Below are positions 34,839 through 46,319 of a DNA stretch of 64,000 nucleotides, piece by piece. The DNA comes from Mastigamoeba balamuthi. Lineage: Eukaryota > Evosea > Mastigamoebida > Mastigamoebidae. Within the stretch, counting starts at the first letter, position 1. Each line of letters begins with the position of its first letter. The stretch lies in contig CACRSC010000010.1 of NCBI GenBank assembly GCA_902651635.1, positions 533,626 to 597,625 of the forward strand. The letters run 5' to 3'. The position numbers were made by a program, and so were the translations under genes. The notes under the pieces were generated by a model. That model was not told the DNA's origin, searched no databases, and was given only the letters and a program-made list of their open reading frames with translations.

Positions 34839-35208
34839 TGGCGGCGTGGGCCTTTGGCTGTACGGTTATAACAGGGAAAGTGGAAAGCGTGTGTTACGAA
34901 TACGAATGCCCTATCTCGGGTATTCAACGGATCTTCCCCGAGATGAATTGAGCAGAATGTCCTCAATAAATACGTACAACTGTGGTGCCGACGGAACATC
35001 CAATCGCTCCCACGCTCTATCGTTCCGATGCACCCCGAATTTCTGGGCCCTATCTGTCAGGTGCATTGCCCTTTATAGGCCACGAGGATATTGCGGGAGA
35101 TATTTGAGTTTGCGTCATCGCACACTTTAAACACAGAGCCGACAGGCCAGCACAGCAGCCCAGCAGCGGCACCCGAGCAACCCCCGAGAGAGCGAGATAG
35201 AGAGAGAG
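34839..35208. promoter_or_regulatory. upstream region of the importin gene
   Basis: 370 bp, less GC-rich than the genes. GAGGATATTGCGGGAGATATTTG at 35084-35106 holds two GATATT words about 105 bp before the ATG. CCTATCTCGGGTATTC and GATCTTCCCCGAGATG near 34911-34944 form an imperfect inverted pair. No gene is seen. Confidence 0.45.
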
Positions 35209-38200
35209 ATGTCGCAGCCGCCCGCGTACCAGCTGGTCTCGAGCGCCGAGGACGTGCAGCGGATGGCGCAGCTGCTGCGGGAGCTGACGGCCAACGACAC
35301 GGCGACGGTCATGGCGGCCACCCGCGCGCTCAACACGGCGCTGCGCAGCCCCGGGGCCGTGGCCGTGCTGCTCGACGTCATGTGCGCGTCGCCCGACGCG
35401 ACGATGCGGCAGATGGCGGCCGTCATGCTGCGCAAGCGCGTGGGGGGCCACTGGCCCAAGCTCAGCGACGCCGCAAAGGCCCACGTCAAGAACGCCCTCA
35501 TGCAGCGCGTCGCCTACGACGACAAGTCCGCCCCCTCCTCTCTCTCTCTCTCTCCTCTCGACCTCCTCCGCCTGTGCACCTTGCTCCCAGTGGGGGGTCG
35601 CATGTCAGGGCGCTTTTTGGAACCATTTGGGGGCGCCAGTGCTGCAATTGAATTGCTCAGAGTGCTCTGGCTGGGGGGAGCAGCGGCACGCCCCTGGTTG
35701 GCCCCTCCGATCTCCCCTCAGCCCCCTGCTGCCGCACCGCTGGGGGGGGGGCGCACTCCGCCTGAATGGCTCCCGTGCCATACGTGTTTCGGGTGGTAGG
35801 GTGCTTTTTTGGAGTGAGTCGGAGTGCCTACAGCAATTGCTCTGCCGCAGGGAACTCGCACCACATTCCTGCCAACGAATATCGCTGACGCGCATTCCTT
35901 CCCCCCTCCCCTCCAATCGCCGACGGCAGCCACCAAGTCCGCGGCAGCGTGGCCGAGGTCGTGGGCGTTGTGGCGAAGATGGCGCTGCCGGCGGGGCAGT
36001 GGCCCGAGCTGCTGCCCTTCCTGAACCAGTGCGTGCAGAGCCCCAACCTGAGCCACCGCGAGGCCGCGCTGAAGCTGTTCGGCGTGCTCACCGACACGAT
36101 CCTCAACGACGAGCGCAACCGCGGCCACAAGCGCTTCATCCTCAAGGTCCTGGCGCACTGCATCCAGGACCCCTCGAACAACATGAGCGTCCGCATCGCC
36201 GCCGTCGTCGCCGTGGGCTCGCTCGTGCGCTGGCTCGACTCCGAGGCCGAGGTCGCCGAGTTCAGGGACACGATGCTGCCGCACATGCTCGAGGTCGTCC
36301 GCCACTGCGTCCAGACCTCGCAGGAGCAGCCCGTCATCCTCGCCTTCGAGGTCTTTGACGAGCTCATGGAGACGGTCCGCGAAGCACGGAGACGCGCTGT
36401 GGTTCTCACCCCTCCCCTGCAGGAGACGAGGGCGGGCACGGCGTGCATCCCGGTGCTGGTGCAGTTCTCGCTCGAGGTCGTCGCCAACACGAACCTGGAG
36501 CTCCCGATCAGGCAGATCGCGTTCACGTTTGTCGAGTGGGTCGCCCGCTTGTGAGTTGCCTCCCCCGCTGTGCCCACCGCCCTCCACTCCCTCGTGCACG
36601 CGCTCACCCGCCAGCCTCTGCGCAGCAAGCCCAAGTTCATGGTCAAGAACCACCTGCTCAAGCCCGTGCTCGACGTGCTCTTCGCCATGTGCGCCGAGCC
36701 CGAGGACGAGGACGCCGACGACGACGAGACCGAGTCGGCCCACAAGGTACCCTAACCAACAGGCCCTCGCATCGGGGCTTGGCGCTCACCGGTGTCCCTC
36801 TCGCAGTTCGCCGCGGAGATGATCGACCTGCTGAGCGAGGTGCTGCCGAGCAGGAGGCTCTACGCCGAGGCCATCCAGACCATCTCGAAGCAGCTGCAGG
36901 CGTCGGACCCCAACGTCATCAAGTCGGGCCTGGGCGCGCTGGCGGTGCTCGCCGAGAACTGCTTCCAGTCGATGAAGGAGCACCTGCGCGAGATCATGCC
37001 CTTCGTCCTCCGCGCCTTCACGCACCCCAACAAGCAGGTCCGCTCCATGGGCCTCATCACCCTCAGCGAGTTCTCCCGTACGCAGCCCGCCCTTCCTACC
37101 TATTCCTATTTCACAAGCTCAATTGGTCTTGCAAGGGTCTATAATTCTTCCCTAATTTTACATCTAAGAATAGAGGTCTCCCGCAAGCCGCCCCTCCCTC
37201 CTTCGGCGAACCCATTTCTTACTCGGCCTTGGTGATTTACAATTGAATACCATTTGTTGCTTACTTCCAATGCGCTGACTCGGGTGGGCCGTGCAGTGCA
37301 CCTGGTGCCCGAGATCATCGACTACCACACCGACGTGATGCCGGCGATGCTGCAGGCGATGAACGACGCGGACGTGTCGCTGCAGCGCAAGGGCCTGATG
37401 GTCTTCGAGGCCTTCGCGAGCGCCCTGGGCGACCGCGTGGTCCCCTACGCCCCGCGCCTCGTCGAGCACCTCGTCAAGCTCGCCATGACCGGCCCCGCGG
37501 ACGTCCGCGACGTCGCCGTCGTCGGCATCAGCGCCGTCGCCGAGTCTTGCGGCGACGCGTTCGCCCCGTTCTTCCCGACCGTCGGCCCTCTGCTGGTCTC
37601 GCTCGCGGGCCTCAAGGGCCCCGACGACCTCCTGCTGCGCGGCAGGGCCATCGAGTGCCTCGGCTCGCTCTCCAAGGTCGTCGGCCGCGAGACGTTCGCC
37701 GTGCGTTGGCCCCCTCTCGCGTTTGCTCCGCTCCCGTCTGCTCTCTGTGTCGCTAAAAGCGGGCCCGTCATTGCGCGAGCAGCCTGCGGTGCCGCAGCTG
37801 ATCCAGGGCGCCATCGAGTCGCTGAGCGCCGAGAGCCCGTACGCGTACGACGTGGCCGACATGGTCTTTGGGTTCTTTGCCGACATTGTCGAGCTCTACG
37901 GCCCTGAGTTTGCGCCGTTCCTCCCGCAGATCATGCCCTACGTGCACCGCATGATCGAGAGCACCGAGGGCCTCGCCACCGACTCCAACGCCCACGACGG
38001 TGACGCCGCCGTCGAGGAGCAGCAGCAGAACGTCGAGCTCGAGGACGACGAGGAGTCCGACAGCGACGAAGACGACGGCGACCAGCTCGAGGTCCCTCCC
38101 GCAGCCCACAGCCCCTTTGGCCTGCCCTCTCTCCCTCCCCGTCCCACTGACAGCGCCGCTGCTGTGCTGGCTGTGTTGCCGCGCAGATCGGAGTGCACAT

Positions 38201-39662
38201 GGCGTTCCTCGAGGCCAAGTCTTCGGCGTGCAACTGCGCGGGGGAGATCGCCAAGCGGACGGGCGCGCTGTTCACGCCGTACGTCGAGCAGATCGCGACG
38301 CTGCTGCTGCAGCACAAGGACTACGCGTACCAGAGCGTCAGGGCGTCGGTGATGTTCGCGCTGCCCTGCATGCTCGACCCGCTCGTCCCCTCGGTGCCCG
38401 CGGCCCCGGAGCCCCTCCCGCAGGCCGTCCAGACGCTGCTGAGCCACGTCATGAACGCCATCATCGGCGCCGTGCAGGACGACGACTCCCGCGACGTCGT
38501 CATGAACGTGCGAGCACCCCACCTCCGCTGGGCTTGAGGGGGCGACTCTGTTGAGCCCCGAGCACTAAACCGGCGCCTCGCGCAGGCTCTCGACGGCATC
38601 TCGCACGTCTGCCAGATCCTCGGGGAGAGGGCCGTCCAGCCCTGTGCGCACGCCCTCGCCCGAGCGGCCCCCGTTTGCTGACTCTGGCGGGGCTCCGGGG
38701 CAGTCTTTGACAGGATCTCGGAGGTGGTCCTGAAGGTGCTCAAGAGGGACACGTGCTGCCAGTCGGAGGAGGCCGACGGCGCCGACGAGGAGGAGGAGGA
38801 GGCCGCGGACCAGGACGAGCCCGACGAGGACCGCGAGATCGCGCTGTTCGAGACGATCGGCGAGGTCATCGTGGAGCTGACGCACGTCTACAAGGACCGC
38901 CTGCTGCCCTGGTTCTCGCAGACCATCCCGCTCTTCGCCCGCCTGCTCCGCCCCGAGAACGCGCACTACTACCGCTCCCTCTCGATCGCCACCCTCGCCG
39001 AGTTCGTCCGCATCTCTGGCGTCAACCCCTCGCAGATGCTCCCCGTGCGTCGTCCCTTGCGCCGTCTCTCTGGAAACCGACTGACCGCGTTTTTGCCGCA
39101 GACGCTCTTCGGGTTCGTGCTGGCGGGGCTGTCGGACGAGAACGAGAACGTGCGCCGCAACAGCGCGTTCTGCTGCGGCGTGGTGCTCAGCCAGTCGGGC
39201 GAGGCGGCGGCGCCGTACCTCGGCGAGGCCCTGCGTCTGATCGGCCAGATGCTGCAGCTGCCCGCGGGCACCTGCGCGGCGGTCCGCGACAACGCCGTCG
39301 GCGCCGTGTCGCGGATGGCGATGGCGTGCCCGGCGGCCATCCCCATCGACCAGATGCTGCCCGTGTGGCTCGCGGCGCTGCCGCTGCAGGACGACAAGGA
39401 GGAGTACACGCCCGCGTTCACGTTCCTGCTGTGGCTCGCCCGCATGGCCCCCGACGTGGCCGCGAGGAACATGCCCGCGCTGCTCGCAGCCGTCGCGCGC
39501 GTCGCCGCGGGGCCGGCGGCCGCCGGGATACCGCAGGCGGTCGCGGGGCAGGCCAGGGAGTTTGTGCGGGTGCTCGCGGCGCAGGGGGCGCCCTTCACGC
39601 AGGCGCTGCAGCAGCTCGGGCAGGAGGCCCAGGCGGTGCTCGCGGGCCTGGCGTCTGCGTAG
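35209..39662 (+). CDS. IPO4: importin-4/Kap123-type karyopherin beta
   Basis: Eleven exons (35209-35525, 35930-36374, 36423-36550, 36626-36746, 36807-37077, 37297-37700, 37783-38091, 38187-38507, 38586-38643, 38704-39044, 39102-39662) join in phase to 1091 residues, the usual length of the importin-4/5 group. The whole protein is built of HEAT repeats. The N-terminal repeat (MRQMAAVMLRKRVGGHW) fits the importin-beta Ran-binding region. Acidic loops (DEDADDDETE, DDEESDSDEDDGD) separate repeats as in IPO4. The protein carries ribosomal proteins and histones into the nucleus in yeast and animals. Donors include GTGCGT, GTCCGC, GTACCC and GTGCGC. No damage is seen. Confidence 0.92.
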
Positions 39663-40102
39663 AGCCGGCAGGCGTCCCCCCACGACCTCGTTCGATATGC
39701 GATACCTCCCCTGCGAGTGTCTATGGCCTCAACACAACAACATGCTTCGTGTTATCGTTCGGTTGCCTTGCCTGTGGTGTCGAAAGGTCGCGATGCGAGA
39801 TGAATATCGGCCCTTGGGCTGTTCACGCGACATAAGCCATCTCAGTGGCACCTGCCCACGCCGCACGAATCTTGCTGAGCCTCGATGCAGGTAAAACCTT
39901 GATTGATGCTCATGGATCATAGCATTCAGTTGCCATACGGCACCGTACTGGTATTTTATGTACGGAATTCGATTCTGTGCGCATGTCACCTACTCCGGGT
40001 TGTTTATTATTCTCAACGATCGGACGGTCCAGATGACAGAAAAGACCTGAACAACAAAGGGAATACATGTCATTCGTGGACTGCGACAAGCTGCGGTATT
40101 TG
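39663..40102. other. intergenic
   Basis: 440 bp, convergent 3' flanks of the importin gene and the low-confidence gene on the other strand. Composition is mixed and nothing is recognised. Confidence 0.4.
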
Positions 40103-41456
40103 TCATGGGCGGCTTGTCACACGTGCGACCACGGTGTCTCTGCGTTTCTCCACGACGACGTCCATTCCGCCGTCCACACATGGCACTGCCTCGTGGCCGC
40201 AGTGTGACAAAGCGCCGTCCGAGCCACAGACAGTGACCTCGCAGGAGCGCGCGGCGATTAGGGCGGCGGTTGCGGCGCTTCTGATAAGCTCGGCCGAGCA
40301 AGCGCCCGCGCCTGCGCCCCTGGCAGCGGGCAGTGCAAGTGCTGTCGCCGCTGCCGCTGCCGCCACCATAGCAGCGCTCACATCGCCAGCGTGTCCGCTG
40401 CCCTTGTCCGTCTGCAGCTCCGCCTTCTCCTCGCTGTGCGCGGGTGCTGTGTCGGCGGCCTCGACGCGGTGGGCAGGAGTGGGCAGCAGGTCGCACTGGA
40501 CCGACGCGTCGCAGCTCTGCCCCAGGGAACGCAACAACGAGCTGAGTCGAGGGGGACACAGAGCACAACATAAGCGTTGAGGGTTGATGGGTCACCTCCA
40601 CAGCGCCTGTGGCACAGGTCACGCCATTCGAGGGCGCAGACAGAACCCCACAGTGCCGGGCCTGGCGGAGCGCGCACACGCGGGCCGCCTGCGCCATCTG
40701 CTCCGAGGACAGCGTCCAGGGCGGCGAGCAGCAGCAGCACGACTCCGCAGACACTGAGCACGGCCTCGCCATCGTGGCAGGGGCGCAGCCGGCCCAAGCA
40801 CGGGGCGCAGCGGCAGCCGCAGGAATGCGCGACACGCCGTCGAGCGCCGGCGATTTGCCCGCGGGCATCCGCCAGGGGCGGCCTGCCACCTGCGCTGCCC
40901 CATCGTGGCTGTCCTGCGTCCGCGACAGCTGGCTGACCGATCCGGCCCGTGCACGGCAGGCTGCAGCAGAGACCCCTGCGGCAGTGGCAGCGGCGCGGGC
41001 AACGGGGGAGGAGCGCGCGCGTGCGTGTCCGCTGTTAGCCTCAGCGGGCAGCAGAGCGCCCGGGCTGCTCTGTGCGTCGACCCTGCCTGCGTCCCCCGTC
41101 GGCGCTGCGGCGGCAGCGGTGAGCGCGCGGCTCTGCGACGCGGAGGGCTCGGGGGCCACAGCGGCCGAGGCTCCGGTGCTGGCGGGGCTCTCGGCCCTCC
41201 CGTAGGCGGCAGCGCGCAGGGAAGAGGACCTCGTGGCCGCCGCTGCAGACCTCGGGCACTCGGGAGGCCCTCCAGCAGCACGCGGCCTGCGTGGCGTCGT
41301 CCAGCTGGCGGCAGCGGCTGCTGAGGGCGGTGGGCAGCGCGGGGCGTTGCCGACGGGGGCGCCCAGCGTGCGGTGGCGGGGGGCCAGAGGGCGCAGCGCC
41401 AGTGGCGCGATGCTCACGACGGCGCTCCTGGTCCGACGCGCAGCCGCACGCGACAT
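40103..41456 (-). CDS. low-complexity protein, doubtful gene
   Basis: A frame from ATG 41456 stays open for 287 codons to 40596. It can join over a 79-nt intron (donor GTGACC, acceptor GGGGCAG) to an exon 40103-40516, giving 424 residues. The second exon looks more protein-like: CDASVQCDLLPTPAHRVEAA, SEEKAELQTD, a hydrophobic Ala-rich stretch, then VDGGMDVVVEKRRDTVV. The first exon is Ala/Ser/Arg-rich and could be chance, because GC-rich DNA stays open in several frames. No family is recognised. Confidence 0.3.
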
Positions 41457-42667
41457 GAAGTCCTGCACGCGTCACCGCATCTCCTTTGAGCCCTTACGTG
41501 TATCGTGCGAAATTCTGGGCCTTTTCACGCGAGTCTCGCTCGCGGTTTCACTTTTTCATAATTTTTTAAAAATTGGGCGCGGACAGATGGAATGTTGCGA
41601 ATCCCACCGCGTTGACCGCCGTTGCTCTCGTGGGGCGATACGGGGATCGCGGCAGGGTAAAGAAAAGGCACCGGCAAGCGTCGGCATCTCGCATAGTCCC
41701 GGGGATGGGTGAGCAGCGCGACCGCGGAACACGCAGCACAGCGGGGCGTGGGAAGCGCTGGCAGGGGAAGGAGGGCAGCGGCAGCGCACGGGCCAGAACA
41801 CAGCAGCGGCGCTCGGGGAGATGGCAGGACGGGACAATGCGTGAGCGTGCTGGGACATAACTCTTGCTGATGCAGGCGACGGATGGGCTGGAATCTATGG
41901 GCAGGGGTGCACTCGTTGCGGCTATGAAAAACAAAAGAAGAGAAGATCGAATAGAGATGAGATCGATTCTACTGGCTTGGTGTGGAATCGCCTTCACAAC
42001 TGTGCGATACGCACAGCACCGTTACCTTATCGGGTGTTTCTGCCTTGCCTCCCAGTGATAGAAATGGAGGCAGCTGTAAAGGGCTGTTGTGTGCCCCGTG
42101 CTGACGGGGGCAGAAGAGAGGGGGGGTGTTTTGAGGCTTTGCGGGAACGACTCTCCAAATTGAATCCCTTTTACCAATGAATGTGTACGGCGAGTTTGAG
42201 TATGAGATTCTTAAGAAGTGAGGTTATGACTCAGTGTCGGCGTATTCTATCACCGAGCAGTGCTGGAATTGTGACGATGAGGGGTCTAGAGTTTGTGACG
42301 ACGAGATTCTTGCCAGAGTATCTGTACACAGCCAATCGTCCCTCTGCACATTTTGCCCCACGCCAGTTATGGAGTGCCTCGTCTAGTGGAACTCTCAAAC
42401 AGCGCAGCACAGCAGCCTCTGACCTCGGGCATCTCTGCCTCCTGCCATAGCATTCATGCACAGTGCCTCGCAGCCATGATTCCCTTGGCCTTTCTGCCAG
42501 GTCTCAGCACGCTGCTCAGAAGCAATTGTCTTTGTGGTGGGACTAACCCTCACTGAAATCTCGAAGACTGATGCCTCCCATGCGTTCTCATAGGGCGTGA
42601 CATGGATGCACGACTGGAATCACACTGGGCAATCTTCCCAAACAGTAGTCGTGCGGGCTGGGCTCTG
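41457..42667. other. intergenic, mixed composition
   Basis: 1.2 kb that includes an AT-rich patch (TTCATAATTTTTTAAAAATT near 41555) and moderate-GC sequence. Short frames on both strands show no domain. Confidence 0.4.
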
Positions 42668-43891
42668 TTACATACGGGCCCAGTACAGTTTGGCCACCAC
42701 GAACTCATGCGAGTCGTTGACATAACGGCGCAACCCAGACCTGTGCACTGGAATCGCAGTAAGGGAAGATGAGAGAGTGACCACGCATGCGGCAAATAAA
42801 CACACCGATTCCAACGAATCGTGGCGGCTGGCTCGGGCGCAGTAGGAACACGGCACCTCCCGACATGCCGTCCAGGGCAGAGGCCGACATGAGTGCTGTG
42901 TTTCTATCATCGGAGATGCTCCTAGAAACAAGAGAGGAGGGGCAGTCTGTGCCAGAGCAGATCCCCATGATTGCAGGCGAGAGTGTGTACGTGATGCGCC
43001 CGCAGGAGACGCAGCGACGGTCGCCCGGGATGGGAGTGTTCAGAGACTCTGTGAAAAAGAGGGCCTGGGGGCGCTTGTCCTCAGAGAGCTTGGGGATCAT
43101 CTCGAGCACGGGATCCTCTCTCACGAAGCAGGGGTACCCGATCACGGCCACGATGTCTCCGACCTGGCCCTCGGTTTAGATCGGGTGTGCTCTCAGCTGT
43201 CCCTCCAACTGGGGCCCACCTGGAGGTCAGGGGTCTCCTCCGGCTGGATGACCGGCCCCACTCGGATCGACGAACTCCGGTACACCGCAATGCTGACGGG
43301 GCCGCTGGGGTCGATGCCACACACATGGAGAAGAGCCAGCCCACTGATCGGGGTCCACGTGTGCTCGCGGTTGACTGTGGCAGCTGTCAATGACGGGAAC
43401 AGGGGGGATTGGGACGTCATGCACGGTTCCTGTCCCAGCGGGTGTCGACTGTGGCCATCTGGGCCTCTGCGATGCCCGCGATGCACGCCGAGGTCACGAC
43501 AACCTGCCTGCCGTTGAGCAAGGTGCACGAGCCAGAGCCCCCGGGAATGGGCAGTCCGTTGCTGGTCCAGCGTGTCTGCAGCGCGCAGACAGCCGGTGCC
43601 AGCTGGGACAGCTGGTCCACGTTGTCCGCAAGCGCGACCAGCGGCAATTGATCGTTGCTCCTGTGCACCAAGGGTGAGAGGTGAGGAATGGGCAAAGAGA
43701 GAGAGAGAGCTTGTGTGGGAGCACCGTCTTGCCAGACTGATGGTGCAGGAGGGCAGGATGAACGTGTTGTCTATGGGGTCGAAGGGGTACAACGGCTTAC
43801 AGACTGCCGCGCCAAGGACGGTCCCACTGCAGAGGCCCCCAGGTATCTTCCGCTTGCTCGCGAAGGTGCTGTCGTCCTCTGGTGTGCTCAT
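42668..43891 (-). CDS. trypsin-fold protein lacking catalytic His and Asp
   Basis: Exons 43725-43891, 43425-43660, 43220-43374, 42802-43169 and 42668-42740 join in phase to 332 residues. The chymotrypsin-type layout is clear: GSCTLLNGRQVVVTSACIAG stands where family members have the VVTAAHC block, SGLALLHV where they have DIALLKV, VAVIGYP precedes the second barrel, and LDGMSGGAVFL is the Ser motif (GNSGGP). The Ser is present, but the His and Asp positions are not. It may be an inactive pseudoprotease with a binding role, or use other residues. No signal peptide is seen after the chosen ATG. Donors include GTGCTC, GTGCAT, GTGGGC and GTTTAT. Confidence 0.7.
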
Positions 43892-44147
43892 TTTTAGACA
43901 GAAAACGATTCTTGTCGATTCAGTTGATCTGTCAGACACGGGTGTGCAATATCTCCGTCCAGAAATTGTTTCACCGAGCCCAACCAGCGACCGCTCCTCG
44001 GGGATAGCACACAAATAACAGAAGACCTGGGCCAGAAGCTGGATATCTCCAAGATACTATTCCCCGATTATCTTCGAGATATTTCAGTGCCCAGTTTTTT
44101 TCTCCTGCAGCAGGCAACAAAACGCACTGCACGTGTCCGCAGATCCG
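43892..44147. promoter_or_regulatory. divergent promoter region with GATAT cluster
   Basis: 256 bp between the trypsin-fold gene and the ADAL gene. Four related words are packed into 44041-44092: GGATATCTCC, AAGATACTATT, GATTATCTTC and GAGATATTTC, arranged partly as inverted repeats. CAATATCTCCG lies near 43949 on the other gene's side. Confidence 0.5.
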
Positions 44148-44980
44148 ATGGTGGTGGCCGACGAGATAGCCGCAGCGGAGCGCCGGTGGCGCGGCGTGCC
44201 CAAGTCGGAGCTGCACGTGCACATCGGGGGCTGCGTGCGGCAGACGACGCTGCGCTCGCTGGCCGGCGACCCGGCGCTCAGCTACGGGGCCTACCGAGGC
44301 CCCTGGGCGGACGCAGCCCTCGGCCTCGCCCCGGGGGCCCTGGCGGCAGCGGGAACCGACAGCGAGCGCGGGGCAGAGAGCCGCCTGACGCTGCTGGAGA
44401 CGTTCGGTGTCTTCGGTGTCGTCCACGCGGCCACACGCTCCGCCTCTGCCCTCGCCACAGCCGCCAGGCACGCCCCTACCCCTCTCCCGCTCAGTCCGCA
44501 CGGGGGAGAGCAGCTCCTGCTGCCAGGGGGCCGTCTGCTGCCCCAGGTAGCGCCTCTGGGGGGCACGGACAGCAGAGCAGAGGCCTCTGGCGCGGTAGCA
44601 CGGGGGAGAGCAGCTCCTGCTGCCAGAGGGCCGTCTGCTGCCCCACTGCTGAGCAGTAGCGCCTCTGCTCTGCTGCCCGTGCCCGGAGGCACGGACGCTG
44701 CTCTGCGAGGGGGGGTTCCCCTTGCACCCGCTCTTGCTGCTCGGGCTTCTGTGCTGAGCGACTGGCCTATGCTTGGCCCTGCACGCACTACTACGTGGCC
44801 CTCTGTGGCCCAGAGCGCTGTCCACAGCCCACGGACAGAGGGGATGGAGGGCATTCGCTCTCGCTGCGCACAGAGACGCGAGATGCTCGCACGCTCTGCT
44901 GACGGGCTCGCTGTGCGCACGTGCGCAGGGAGGCCGTGGAGGACCTCGCGGCCGACGGCGTGGCGTGGGCGGAGCTGCGC
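44148..44980 (+). CDS. ADAL: ADAL-type (N6-methyl-AMP) deaminase, truncated
   Basis: Exons 44148-44467 and 44929-44980. The N-terminal metal motif PKSELHVHIGG and the spacing LLETFGVFGVVHAATR...EAVEDLAADGVAWAELR match the adenosine/AMP-deaminase fold, best the ADAL subgroup that deaminates N6-methyl-AMP. The 461-nt intron uses donor GCACGC (AG|GCACGC), and with it the spacing matches ADAL without a gap. The gene stops at a single N (44981), after which sequence of the left inverted repeat begins. The catalytic Glu and later His/Asp motifs are missing. Either the gene is cut by a rearrangement or the assembly is wrongly joined there. The intron contains two ~38-bp direct repeats (GAGCAGCTCCTGCTGCCAG...). 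Confidence 0.7.
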
Positions 44981-44981
44981 N

Positions 44982-46239
44982 GGCTGGCTCGCCAATCCCC
45001 GCAAGACAGGCAGCCAGCGGGCCGCAGTTGGCTCGCCGAGTGTCGCCAGCAAGCAAGCCTGCCACTCCACTCCACTCCAGCAGGTGGCAGACCATTGCTG
45101 GCCTGCCACTCCACTCTGCCAGTGACAGACCCGTCACTGGCTTCCACTCCTCTGCCAGTGACAGACCCGTCACTGTATTCCGCTCCTCTCCCAGTGACAG
45201 ACCCGTCACTGCATTCCGCTCCTCTGCCAGTGACAGACCCGTCACTGTATTCCACTCCTCTGCCAGTGACAGACCCGTCACTGTTTCCGCTCCGCTCCAC
45301 GCCAACTGGCAAGCCGCAGTTGGCTCGCCAGCATCTTCTCGGCCCCTTGGAGGGCGCGTGAGTCATCGGACAAATTGAAAGGTCTGTGAGGGGTCCGCCT
45401 GTGTCGTGTTGATCATGGGCTGCTGCTGCGATCGCGTCGACTAGGGGCGTCGTTAGCTAGCTGCGGGCTTTCGGGTCTCGCATACAAGTGCTTGCAATGT
45501 TCAGGTCGGAACAGGCAAAACGAGGTGGGGTATGGGGGTTTTCTTGTCTGCGGGATGAAGCGCAGTTGAGTATCGGCCACGTCACGGCGGCGGCGCCGCC
45601 GCGCAAGAAAAATCTCAACAAAATCCCGGATAACAAATCTCAAGATTTCCCGCGGAAATTTCTTCGAATATTCAAACAACAGAACAACTCGTCGCGGGCG
45701 CGCGCGCGAATTTTATATTCAATCCATTATCAACCGAAAACGGCCGTGTTGGTCCCCAGGGCACGGGGAGGGGTGTGCAGGACACGTAGCGCCGAGCAAA
45801 CACCCGTCCCGCAGAGCGCCGGCGCGCAAAAGCGGCTTAATTCAATTGCCCCGCCTCTTCGAAATTAACAAATTAGTTATTGGCGCCGCCGGAGAGCGCG
45901 GACGCCCCGTTCCGAGGGGGGATCCGTCGGGGAAGGGCCGCCAGGCGCACCGCTGAGGGTATAGGACGCGCCGGGGGTGGACGGAGGGCACCGCACGAGC
46001 CCGGGCAGCGCAGACTTGAGGGTAAGGGAAGAAAGTAAATAATGAAGTCCTCTCAACGCCCCTTCGTGATGCCCGGGGTCACACGTGACGTCACCAGCGA
46101 AAATGCAGTGGAGATTCTCGCATCTCCGCGGATTCTTTGCCCACGAGCCGAGACGGGAGAAACCGCCTGTGCTGCCCCCACAACGTTCTTCGCTCGTTTT
46201 CCGTGCTGGACCGAAATGGCCGCGTTCCTGGCGCACGTC
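44982..46239. repeat. left arm of a long inverted repeat
   Basis: This stretch matches, in reverse orientation, 58878-60097. Shared landmarks in order are GGCGAGCC-type words, the 36-bp minisatellite, TGATCATGGGCTGCTG near 45411, the ACGGCCGTGTTGG stretch, ACGTGACGTCACCAGCG near 46084, and finally ATGGCCGCGTTCCTGG at 46216. The last is the first part of the Arf-like GTPase coding sequence found at the right arm. Similarity stops at 46239 inside that coding sequence. Small insertions and deletions separate the arms. No transposase or polymerase frame was recognised. Confidence 0.8.
45119..45290. repeat. 36-bp minisatellite with hairpin core
   Basis: About five units of 36 bp. Each has the core CAGTGACAGACCCGTCACTG, a perfect 7-bp inverted repeat (CAGTGAC/GTCACTG) around AGACCC. 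The spacer is TTCC-rCTCCTCTG. The unit is 12 codons long and reads PVTDPSLYSAPL in one frame, but there is no other sign of translation. The reversed array, with about four units, lies at 59838-59965. Confidence 0.85.
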
Positions 46240-46319
46240 GATATTCTCCCGATTTTTCCGCGGGAAAAATTCAACGAATAACTAGCGGGGGAAATTGGCG
46301 CGTTCGAGCGGGGAAAATT

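Noticed and set aside
44468-44928. repetitive frames inside the ADAL intron
   Set aside because: They come from short direct repeats; the ADAL alignment needs this interval removed.
44982-46239. repeat arms as long terminal repeats of a retroelement
   Set aside because: The arms are inverted, not direct, and no polymerase, integrase or capsid-like frame lies between them; the genes between are ordinary host genes.
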